Shown here: in pieces, positions 1 through 5,518 of the stretch
Numbering within the stretch: the first letter of the stretch is position 1
Layout of the letters: each line of letters starts with the position of its first letter
Assembly: GCA_002504525.1 (NCBI GenBank)
Contig: DATD01000003.1
Span: 3,356 to 15,235 of the forward strand
Length of the DNA stretch: 11,880 nucleotides
Direction: 5' to 3'
Origin: Methanomassiliicoccus sp. UBA345
GTDB lineage: Archaea > Thermoplasmatota > Thermoplasmata > Methanomassiliicoccales > Methanomassiliicoccaceae
Notes under the pieces: generated by a model
Databases searched by the model: none
What the model was told of the DNA's origin: nothing
What the model saw: the letters and a program-made list of their open reading frames with translations, nothing else
Program-made: the position numbers and the translations under genes

Positions 1-46
1 CCTGCAGCTCTTCATGCTCCTCCTTCAATCGCCTTACGATGTCCAT
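1..46 (-). CDS. Start of a gene running off the left edge
   Basis: On the minus strand an ATG at 46-44 opens a frame that stays open to the window edge and reads MDIVRRLKEEHEELQ. A GAGG sequence lies 7 bases before the ATG, and a TATA-like stretch lies about 35 bases upstream (78-86). The peptide is charged and helical; the LKEEHEEL segment resembles the start of hemerythrin-like (HHE) domains, but 15 residues are too few to assign a family. Seen: the start codon, the Shine-Dalgarno-like site and the open frame. Inferred: that it is a real gene. Confidence 0.35.
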   Translation of the reverse strand, partial: MDIVRRLKEEHEELQ

Positions 47-77
47 GTGACAGCCTCGTGGGATTGTCGGAGCGGCC

Positions 78-86
78 AGTATATGT
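78..86. promoter_or_regulatory. TATA-like box between divergent genes
   Basis: AGTATATGT is nearly symmetrical and could serve either strand. On the minus strand it would put transcription a few bases before the ATG at 46. On the plus strand it would start near 108, about 22 bases before the GTG at 130. It is the only AT-rich element in the gap between the two starts. Weak support. Confidence 0.3.
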
Positions 87-129
87 CGTTTGCCATCTCC
101 GCCCCGACCGGCCAGACGCTTAGTGACCA

Positions 130-489
130 GTGTCTGACGCTGCTAGATCAGGCCGCCTCGCCGGGGAGCGTTATGAGCGGTGGAAGGCCGGCCGCCTGGA
201 GGCCCAGGGGTATCAGGTGGACCATCGCAGCGGGAACGGGCAGCCGGACATCATCGCCACTGATCCGAACGGCAGGGTATCGGTGTACAGCTGCAAGGCG
301 CTGTACCTGTACCGCCGAACGACGGTCTCGCTTGGGGAGATCATGCCGGAGCTGCGCGAGGCCGTGGACCGCCATGCCGACCTAGTGCTATCAGTATTCG
401 ACCTCAAGGCCGGGACGGAGCTTCCGGACATGATCATCCCGACGAATCATCTACCTAAGGCCATCACGGTCCTCCCCCAGACCCCCTGA
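130..489 (+). CDS. Small PD-(D/E)XK-like nuclease domain protein
   Basis: 119 aa from a GTG start; in-frame TAG and TGA codons at 121-126 rule out a longer version in this frame. The protein resembles the restriction-endonuclease-like fold: an early helix with Glu (GERYERWKAGRL), then GYQVDHRSGNGQPDII with the PD motif near residues 38-39, then a beta strand ending in SCK near residue 53. The usual acidic residue of (D/E)XK is Ser here, so the catalytic acid is either missing or supplied by the following helix (GEIMPELREA). Similar short domains occur in archaeal genomes beside mobile elements, sometimes at the end of longer proteins, so this may be the C-terminal remnant of a larger protein. 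No clear Shine-Dalgarno site precedes the GTG. The substrate is unknown. The nuclease-fold call rests on motif reading only. Confidence 0.55.
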   Translation: MSDAARSGRLAGERYERWKAGRLEAQGYQVDHRSGNGQPDIIATDPNGRVSVYSCKALYLYRRTTVSLGEIMPELREAVDRHADLVLSVFDLKAGTELPDMIIPTNHLPKAITVLPQTP

Positions 490-495
490 TGATAT

Positions 496-512
496 GAAAA
501 CCTCCGGTTTTC
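496..512 (+). terminator. Perfect 7-bp hairpin just after the nuclease-like gene
   Basis: GAAAACC, a 3-base TCC spacer and GGTTTTC form a perfect stem 7 bases after the stop codon of the 130-489 gene. A looser copy of the same idea (GAAAACC ... GGATTTTC) lies about 50 bases further on, and a GGTTTT follows near 593. There is no long T tract, so this is not a classical intrinsic terminator. It may be an RNA 3'-end structure or a remnant of a repeat. The rest of 513-722 shows no gene I can support. Confidence 0.35.
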
Positions 513-722
513 CATCGAGAATTAGGCGTTCTGCCTTAATCTCCCTGCCTCGGGGAAAACCGCGACCGGATTTTCAGGGGGTCAGATGGCCGGTTTTACG
601 GGCAGAAAGTGATAATTTCGTCAATATCCTGAGCAATCTCCATCGATGAGTCGGAAACATCACCCTCTTCCTTCTTCCTGAGGCTCCCTTCGTTCTTCTG
701 AAGAGCTGAAGGCTGAAGAGGT

Positions 723-1217
723 TCACCGGAGGAACATCGTGCCGGGCGTCAGCACGTCCGGGACTCTCAGGGAGAGGTCCGTCGCGTAACCATACTGTGG
801 CAGGATCTTGAGCGTTATCGCGGTTCCCGGGTCGGCCGAGAGGCCGCTAATCGTCATGATGATGCGATCCCCGGTGACGACGGTATTGGTGTCGTTGCAA
901 ACCAGGTCGGCGCTCGTCGTCCCGTCAGTAATGGAGACCACAAGCTTGCTGGCGTCGATCTCGGGGCTCCCAGCGCCCGTTTTCAGGTAAACGCGGAGGG
1001 TCTGCACCTGGTTATCGGCGACGTCAGCCGACACGTACTGGACGTCGTAGCCGCTTGACACTCCCCTGATGGCGTCGACGCCGGTCTGAGTAGCTTGCTC
1101 GCGCACGTCGTTGGCGGTGCTGATCAGCACCGACGCGGCGACAGCGGCCACCAGGACCATGGCGATGAAGATGATCATCGTCCCAACGCCCATCTCGGCG
1201 CGCTTGTCGTTCCGCAT
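723..1217 (-). CDS. flaB: Archaellin (archaeal flagellin), solitary
   Basis: 164 aa. Structural subunit of the archaellum (or an archaellin-like surface filament), exported and assembled after cleavage by the class III signal peptidase FlaK/PibD. The N-terminus MRNDKRAEMGVGTMIIFIAM is diagnostic: a short basic leader, predicted cleavage between Ala7 and Glu8 by alignment with other archaellins, and then the hydrophobic assembly helix (about residues 12-30) ending in VLVAAVAASVL. The remainder is a beta-rich globular domain with a Thr/Ser/Asp-rich surface. An earlier ATG at 1331 exists, but it would put 38 unrelated residues before the signal peptide. The ATG at 1217 also has a TATA box 24-29 bases upstream, so the mRNA is probably leaderless. 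At 164 aa it is shorter than most archaellins (about 195-215 aa). No chaperone, ATPase or platform gene (arlCDEFGHIJ) is adjacent. Confidence 0.92.
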   Translation of the reverse strand: MRNDKRAEMGVGTMIIFIAMVLVAAVAASVLISTANDVREQATQTGVDAIRGVSSGYDVQYVSADVADNQVQTLRVYLKTGAGSPEIDASKLVVSITDGTTSADLVCNDTNTVVTGDRIIMTISGLSADPGTAITLKILPQYGYATDLSLRVPDVLTPGTMFLR

Positions 1218-1240
1218 CGAGGTTGCATATCGAGATGAGG

Positions 1241-1247
1241 ATAAAAC
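1241..1247 (-). promoter_or_regulatory. TATA box of the archaellin gene
   Basis: On the minus strand GTTTTAT lies 24-30 bases before the archaellin ATG. With archaeal TATA-to-start spacing this gives a transcript beginning at or next to the ATG, which fits the absence of any Shine-Dalgarno site there. Confidence 0.6.
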
Positions 1248-1553
1248 GTCTACTATAACCCAATGTGACAACGACGCCGAGACGATATAACATCTGCCAA
1301 TCGGCCGGAATTGCCATTGAGAATCCTTCAACCATCAATATGAAGAAGAACGGATCGCACTCATTGATCTCTGACAACTTTGTCATAAATCAAATCATTC
1401 CCCGTAAGCATATAAAATAGGCGAATCGTCCTGCCATATCCATCCATCCACATAGGCACTTTCGGCCGCCCCGAACCCCATTTTTGGGGTAGCCAGTCAT
1501 CATTTTTATCGATTGATGCAAACGTAACGTTCGGTGACCTCCCCCCGTTCGAC

Positions 1554-1562
1554 GTTTATACT
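1554..1562 (+). promoter_or_regulatory. TATA box before the small Cys-rich frame
   Basis: GTTTATACT on the plus strand would place transcription start near 1583-1586, inside the left arm of the palindrome at 1576-1610 and about 30 bases before the ATG at 1615. Confidence 0.45.
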
Positions 1563-1575
1563 TTCCGCCGATCGC

Positions 1576-1610
1576 TCGCTCGCCCCCTCCATACATAGGG
1601 GGGCGAGCGA
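1576..1610. repeat. 12-bp-arm palindrome, candidate operator or RNA hairpin
   Basis: TCGCTCGCCCCC (1576-1587) and GGGGGCGAGCGA (1599-1610) are exact inverted copies separated by 11 bases; the innermost of those (T1588, G1598) can form a wobble pair. The element sits between a TATA box and an ATG, across the expected transcription start. This suggests a repressor-binding site in DNA, because a transcript starting near 1585 would lack most of the left arm. If transcription starts further upstream, it would be a very stable RNA hairpin ending 4 bases before the ATG. Confidence 0.75.
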
Positions 1611-1614
1611 TACA

Positions 1615-1833
1615 ATGGACTAGTACAAGTTCGAAAAGGCGTTGGAAGTGCTGTATGAACGCCAATGCGCCAGGGTGCGCCCGGAATGGCGGGATAGATG
1701 CGGATCGCTCCAGGAGATGCGTGAGTTCCTAGAGATAGCAAGGGAGGGCAATATCGAGGTGTTCACTTTCGAAATGAGCTTACTAGCCATCAGGGAGTGC
1801 GACCGGTGCGAGGGATGTTTCAGGAGTCGATGA
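1615..1833 (+). CDS. Small Cys-rich protein with in-frame TAG at codon 3
   Basis: The frame from ATG 1615 reads M-D-[TAG]-Y-K-F-E-K-A-L and continues to a TGA at 1831, 72 codons in all. It is charged and helical, with cysteines at 18, 29, 62, 65 and 68; the last three form a CX2CX2C cluster (ECDRCEGCF) that could bind a metal. Family not recognised. If TAG is decoded as pyrrolysine, as in Methanomassiliicoccales and Methanosarcinaceae, this is a Pyl protein. If not, translation could begin at TTG 1642 (63 aa) or the gene has a nonsense mutation. The codons after the TAG look protein-like and have codon use similar to the neighbours. A TATA box and a large palindrome lie directly upstream. It ends 5 bases from the 3' end of feoB, tail to tail. 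Function unknown. Confidence 0.45.
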
Positions 1834-1838
1834 TATCG

Positions 1839-3773
1839 TTATCCTGCTCCCAGAAGGCCGATCAGCTGGAACGAATAGTTGGCGATGGTGCCCAGGGCCA
1901 GCGCGAGTGTGATGGATGCCACCGAGATGATCACCGAGGATCTGATGCCGAACTCCTTCAGCAAGGCGGCGAGAACGCCCAGGCAGGGCATGTAGGTCGC
2001 CATCACCAACGCGAACACGAACAGCTGCTGCGGCGTCAGGACGGTACTGAGGTCCCCGCCGGCGCCGAGAGCGAATATGATGAACAGGATCTGGAGCGCC
2101 ATCTCCTTGCGCAGCACCCCGAAGACGAGCGCCACGATGATGACCGGCGGAAGGCCCAACAGACCTTCGGTGATCGGGGCGAGCGGCTCCACCAACGCGC
2201 CCAATATATCGAATGCCATCAGCGTCTCGAGCAGCAGGCTGCCGACCAGGAGGAGAGGGAAGGCTATGATGAAGAAGTCCTTGACCCTCATCCATGTCTT
2301 CATCAGCACGTTGCGCATCGACGGCCTGCTGAGCTCAGGGATCTCGATGGCCAGGCTGGGAGGCTCTGCCTTGAGCACCTTGTGGAGCACCCGGCCGAGC
2401 AACAGGATGAGGGCGAACAGTATGAGGTATATGAGCGCAGCCCATAGGATACCTGAGTACGTCCCTACCGTGCCAATTATGATGACGGTCTGCGCGGAGC
2501 ATGGAACGACCATCACGATGATCGTCGCGAGTATCAGGCGCTGTCTACGCGACTCCAGGGTCCGGGTGGACAGTATCGCCGGGACGTTGCAGCCAGTCCC
2601 TACGATCATGGGGATGATGGTGCGGCCGTGCAGACCGAGCTTCACCATGATGCCGTCCAGCAGCATGACCACCCTTGGAAGGTAGCCAGAGTCCTCCAGC
2701 AGGCCGAGGAGCAGATAGAACACCAGTATATACGGCACCACGATCGCCAGGATGGCCTGGATCGATATGTCCACGCCCACCGCGATGATCTCCCCGACCG
2801 TCCCCCCGATGAACTGGGCCAGCTGTTCGAAGAAGTCGCCGACCAGAAGCGCGTAGCCGTCCAACAGGACGGTCTCCAGCGCTCCCCCTACCACCACCAC
2901 TGCCAGAAAGATGCCGGCCAGCACCGCCAACAGGATCGGTATCCCGGTGGCGGGCCGAAGAGTGAGCTCGGATATGCGGTCCCGGAGCGTGAGCTGCCTT
3001 TCCAGCTTCCCGACCACCTGGGACGCGATCCTTCCCGCCTCGCCGTAGCGGTCACGGGAGATGTGCACCTCCACGTCCTCGCCGTGCTCCTCGCGGAAAT
3101 CCTCTCGATAGCTGTCGGCGGTGCCCCGTATCGTCGCTGGGAACTGTTCAACGAAGAGGTCGTTCCCCTCCAGCAGCTTGATCAGGGCGCCGCGGATCGG
3201 GAAGCCTTTCTCGGTGGCGACCCGGTCGTTCGCCATGTCCTCCAGGAACGCCTCTATGTGGCTGTCGTACCTGGTGACATACGGAGAGCGCTGGATCCTG
3301 CCGGAGACGACATTCTGCATCAGCCGGTCCACTCCCTCGCCGGTGGTGGCCACGGTGGGAACGATCGGCACCCCTAGGATGTCGGACAGGCGTTCGACGT
3401 CCAGGGAGTACCTCTTGCGCGCCTGGTCCATGAAGTTCAGGGCCACGATGACCTTGTACCCCAGCTCGATGAGCTGCAGCACCAGGACCAGGTTCTGTTC
3501 CAGCCTGGTGGCGTCCACCACCGCGATGACGCAGTCGGGCCTCTTCTCGAACAGCAGCCCGGTGGCGACCTTCTCGTCCTCCGTGCTGCCAGCCAGGGAA
3601 TAGGTCCCTGGCAGATCGAAGACCGATATCTGCCTGCCGCCATAGGTCACCACCCCCTCCTCGAACTCCACAGTGGTCCCGGGGTAGTTGGCCGATATGA
3701 CCCCAATCCCGGTGATGCGGGTGAACAGTACCGACTTGCCCACGTTGGGGTTGCCCGCCAGGACCAGTCTCAG
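1839..3773 (-). CDS. feoB: FeoB ferrous iron transporter
   Basis: 644 aa. FeoB imports Fe(II) across the membrane and has an N-terminal GTPase domain. G motifs are visible: G1 GNPNVGKS (7-14), G2 YPGTTVE (30-36), G3 DLPGTYS (from 53), G4 NFMD (113-116). The C-terminal half (about 270 onward) is a series of membrane helices with the family motifs GCNVPAI and PCSAQ. No ATG, GTG or TTG start keeps the P-loop: the frame is closed by TGA at 3797-3795, and the first GTG (3743) lies inside the P-loop. The CTG at 3773-3771 gives MRLVLAGNPNVGKS, a normal FeoB N-terminus, and follows GAGGTGAT with 5 bases between GGTG and the CTG. It begins 4 bases after the stop of the DtxR-FeoA gene, so the two are probably co-transcribed and translationally coupled. 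It is shorter than E. coli FeoB (773 aa), as in many archaea. Identity is certain; the start codon is inferred. Confidence 0.96.
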   Translation of the reverse strand: MRLVLAGNPNVGKSVLFTRITGIGVISANYPGTTVEFEEGVVTYGGRQISVFDLPGTYSLAGSTEDEKVATGLLFEKRPDCVIAVVDATRLEQNLVLVLQLIELGYKVIVALNFMDQARKRYSLDVERLSDILGVPIVPTVATTGEGVDRLMQNVVSGRIQRSPYVTRYDSHIEAFLEDMANDRVATEKGFPIRGALIKLLEGNDLFVEQFPATIRGTADSYREDFREEHGEDVEVHISRDRYGEAGRIASQVVGKLERQLTLRDRISELTLRPATGIPILLAVLAGIFLAVVVVGGALETVLLDGYALLVGDFFEQLAQFIGGTVGEIIAVGVDISIQAILAIVVPYILVFYLLLGLLEDSGYLPRVVMLLDGIMVKLGLHGRTIIPMIVGTGCNVPAILSTRTLESRRQRLILATIIVMVVPCSAQTVIIIGTVGTYSGILWAALIYLILFALILLLGRVLHKVLKAEPPSLAIEIPELSRPSMRNVLMKTWMRVKDFFIIAFPLLLVGSLLLETLMAFDILGALVEPLAPITEGLLGLPPVIIVALVFGVLRKEMALQILFIIFALGAGGDLSTVLTPQQLFVFALVMATYMPCLGVLAALLKEFGIRSSVIISVASITLALALGTIANYSFQLIGLLGAG

Positions 3774-3776
3774 GAG

Positions 3777-3784
3777 ATCACCTC
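3777..3784 (-). promoter_or_regulatory. Strong Shine-Dalgarno site deciding a CTG start
   Basis: GAGGTGAT on the minus strand matches the complement of the archaeal 16S rRNA 3' end and overlaps the TGA of the upstream gene. Its spacing fits the CTG at 3773-3771 and no other possible start that preserves the FeoB P-loop. Confidence 0.65.
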
Positions 3785-4434
3785 TCGACCTGGATCAGCG
3801 TCGCGTAGTCCCTGCCGATGGCCACCCTCATTTCGTTCAACCGGATCAGGAGCGGTCCTCCCATGGGAACGCGATCTTCGACCACCACGGTCCTGCCGGG
3901 AACGAATCCCATGCTGATCAGCCGGCGAATCTTCGCCGGATCGTTGCATATCAGATGTGTGATGGTGCCTTCCTCGCCCTCCTCCAGCTCGCCGACGGGG
4001 AACGATTCCTGCTCCTCGTCGTGAGGACATTCGGGGGCCGGTATGGGGTCGCCGTCCGGGCACACCGTGGGATTGTTCATCATCCTCGATAGCTTCTCCA
4101 CCGATTCGTCGGAGAAGTTGTGCTCCAGCTTCATAGCCTCCTCGTGGCTGTCCTCAGAAGTGCGGCCGAGGACATCGACCAGGAAGCGCTCCAGCAGGCG
4201 GTGCCGGCGCTTGATCTTCTTAGCTACGCTAGCGCCTTCCGGGGTGAGAGTGACGCCCTTATAACGCTCATAGTTGAGATATCCTTCAGACGCGAGCCTC
4301 TGGGTCATCTCGGTTACACTGGCTGGCGACAGATTGAGCCGGTTGGAGATCTCGGACGTCTTGACCGGACCCCCTTCGCGGGAGAGATCGTAGATGCATG
4401 CCAGGTAGTCCTCGGCGTTCTCGCTGATCTTCAC
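3778..4434 (-). CDS. DtxR-type metal regulator fused to FeoA domain
   Basis: 218 aa. Likely an iron-responsive repressor of the feo operon. Residues 1-60 are a winged helix-turn-helix (MKISENAEDYLACIYDL ... SVTEMTQRLASEGYL). Residues 61-125 are the DtxR dimerisation and metal-binding region. H78, E82, H97, E104 and H105 match H79, E83, H98, E105 and H106 of DtxR; D9 and M101 stand where DtxR has M10 and C102. A linker with Cys and His (CPDGDPIPAPECPH) leads to a C-terminal FeoA/SH3-like domain (about 155-217). The GTG start at 4434 is chosen over TTG 4455 because the TTG overlaps the TATA box, which would give a leaderless mRNA starting at the GTG. It is followed at once by feoB, so it supplies both regulator and FeoA function. 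The DtxR-FeoA fusion is seen; the iron specificity is inferred from ligands and context. Confidence 0.92.
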   Translation of the reverse strand: MKISENAEDYLACIYDLSREGGPVKTSEISNRLNLSPASVTEMTQRLASEGYLNYERYKGVTLTPEGASVAKKIKRRHRLLERFLVDVLGRTSEDSHEEAMKLEHNFSDESVEKLSRMMNNPTVCPDGDPIPAPECPHDEEQESFPVGELEEGEEGTITHLICNDPAKIRRLISMGFVPGRTVVVEDRVPMGGPLLIRLNEMRVAIGRDYATLIQVER

Positions 4435-4453
4435 GAGCTGGAGATGGAGCGGC

Positions 4454-4462
4454 AATATAAAA
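4454..4462 (-). promoter_or_regulatory. TATA box of the dtxR-feoA/feoB operon
   Basis: TTTTATATT on the minus strand is centred about 24 bases before the GTG at 4434, giving a leaderless transcript. It separates the iron operon from the cysteine operon that ends at 4484. Confidence 0.65.
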
Positions 4463-4465
4463 GAA

Positions 4466-4479
4466 TTTGGCCTGCCTAA
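4466..4479 (-). promoter_or_regulatory. Candidate DtxR-type operator
   Basis: TTAGGC-AG-GCCAAA on the minus strand is an imperfect inverted repeat (5 of 6 positions) placed just upstream of the TATA box. The TTAGG half-site recalls DtxR/IdeR boxes. Autoregulation by the encoded regulator is an inference from this position and resemblance. Confidence 0.35.
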
Positions 4480-4483
4480 AAAT

Positions 4484-5518
4484 TTAGATGTCGCGGAAGG
4501 GGACTATGTCGCAGCAGCCGCACTCGGGGCACATGGTCCTTACCTCGCGGGTGTCAAGACCGTTCTCCATTAGGATTCTCTTATGCTCCTCTGCCAGATG
4601 AAGAAGTCTATCCGGACCGGTGGGGGGAAGAGGGCCGAGAACATCCTCCATGGCCTGGCGGTTCATGTCGTTGAGCCGGAGCGGACGCAGGACGGCGATG
4701 CATCCCATCTTGGCTAGGAGTTCCACGCCCTCCAGCAGGTTCTCGTCGCTCTCCCCCATGCCGAAGATTATGTTCGACGTCACCTTGCCGCGTCCGAACA
4801 CCCCCACCGCATGGGAGATGGCTTCCAGCACCCAGTCAAGGTCCAGCTCCCCGCACACCTTGGAGAATATCTCCCGATCATAGGTCTCGATGTTCAGCTT
4901 GATCTCGTCGGCGCCCGCCTCCCGCAGCGCGTCGATCTGCTCCAGCCGATCCACGTACGGTTCCACGCCGATCGGTACGTGGGGAAGAGCCTCCCTCAGC
5001 CGGCGGACCACTTCGATCATGCGCTCCACCGTCTCCTGGGGGGTGGAGACGACCGCGGAGGTCAGCGCTATTGCCTTGAGAGAGCCTGAATCGTTCGCCT
5101 TGATCGCCATGTTGACGATGCGGTCGGCGTCGAGGGATTTAGTGATCCTCTTGTCCAATCGGGGAGAGGTGCAGAACTTGCATTTGTAGATGCACTCGGT
5201 GGCGAGGTTGAAGAACGCCTGCTCAGGAGCATGATGCAGCGTCGGCTGGAACCTCACATCGTCGATCAACGTCTCGCCGTCCTTGAGGATGCGGTATCGC
5301 TCGCCGTCCCTGACCAGTTCGAAATCGCCCCCCTCAGCGGAGATGGACTTCTTGACGCGGGTGCCTTCGAAGCAGAACACCATGCTGACGGAGCCGGCCC
5401 CCGGGCCGGCCGTAGAGCGAGACAGCGGGAACGGAGGGCGGAAGTCCGGCGGCACCTTGATGGCGCCGCCGGTCAGAAGGACCGCTTTCTTCCAGGCGGT
5501 CAGGCGGCCCTCTTCCAT
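4484..5518 (-). CDS. Biotin-synthase-like radical SAM protein, substrate unknown
   Basis: 344 aa. A radical SAM enzyme: CX3CX2C at C109, C113, C116 (ECIYKCKFC) should bind the [4Fe-4S] cluster that cleaves S-adenosylmethionine. The core follows the BioB-like pattern (FNLATECIYKCKFCTSP, then GVEPYV and EIKLNIETYD strands). The C-terminus has a second cysteine group, CX2CXCC at C330, C333, C335, C336 (MCPECGCCDI), which may bind an extra cluster or a metal. It most resembles the biotin-synthase-related group (COG2516 type) found in methanogens; the reaction of that group is not established as far as I know. The ATG at 5518 has GGAGG 7 bases upstream and overlaps the end of cysS by 19 bases, so it is the last gene of the cysK-cysE-cysS operon. 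The first 45 residues are low-complexity and may be an extension. The link to cysteine or sulfur chemistry is inferred only from the operon. Confidence 0.85.
   Translation of the reverse strand: MEEGRLTAWKKAVLLTGGAIKVPPDFRPPFPLSRSTAGPGAGSVSMVFCFEGTRVKKSISAEGGDFELVRDGERYRILKDGETLIDDVRFQPTLHHAPEQAFFNLATECIYKCKFCTSPRLDKRITKSLDADRIVNMAIKANDSGSLKAIALTSAVVSTPQETVERMIEVVRRLREALPHVPIGVEPYVDRLEQIDALREAGADEIKLNIETYDREIFSKVCGELDLDWVLEAISHAVGVFGRGKVTSNIIFGMGESDENLLEGVELLAKMGCIAVLRPLRLNDMNRQAMEDVLGPLPPTGPDRLLHLAEEHKRILMENGLDTREVRTMCPECGCCDIVPFRDI

Larger units (their letters stand above)
1218..1614. other. AT-richer intergenic region with promoters and hairpins
   Basis: About 400 bases without a supported protein gene. 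It contains the proximal archaellin TATA box (1241-1247). A second strong TATA-like element at 1408-1420 (CATATAAAATAG on plus, CTATTTTATATG on minus) could drive either strand; on minus it sits about 28 bases before an ATG at 1386. A short hairpin, ACCCCA-TTTT-TGGGGT, lies at 1475-1490. Base composition is clearly more AT-rich than in the flanking genes. A small RNA starting near 1440 on the plus strand is possible but unproven. Confidence 0.5.

Noticed and set aside
14..385. 123-codon plus-strand frame overlapping the nuclease-like gene
   Set aside because: Out-of-frame reading of the 130-489 gene in its second half; Arg/Thr/Cys-rich with no domain.
606..725. Minus-strand open stretch after the archaellin stop ending in MEIAQDIDEIITFCP
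   Set aside because: Acidic, low-complexity and only 15 codons from its ATG; no ribosome-binding site or homology signal.
1024..1386. 120-codon minus-strand frame starting at ATG 1386 with a TATA box 28 bases upstream
   Set aside because: Its last two thirds are the archaellin gene read out of frame (Arg/His-rich shadow), and the first 56 codons are AT-rich with no recognisable domain. The promoter may instead serve the archaellin.
1797..3603. Several long plus-strand frames opposite feoB
   Set aside because: They are antisense shadows of a high-GC gene: rich in His, Arg, Asp and Gln, without domains, and feoB is unambiguous on the other strand.
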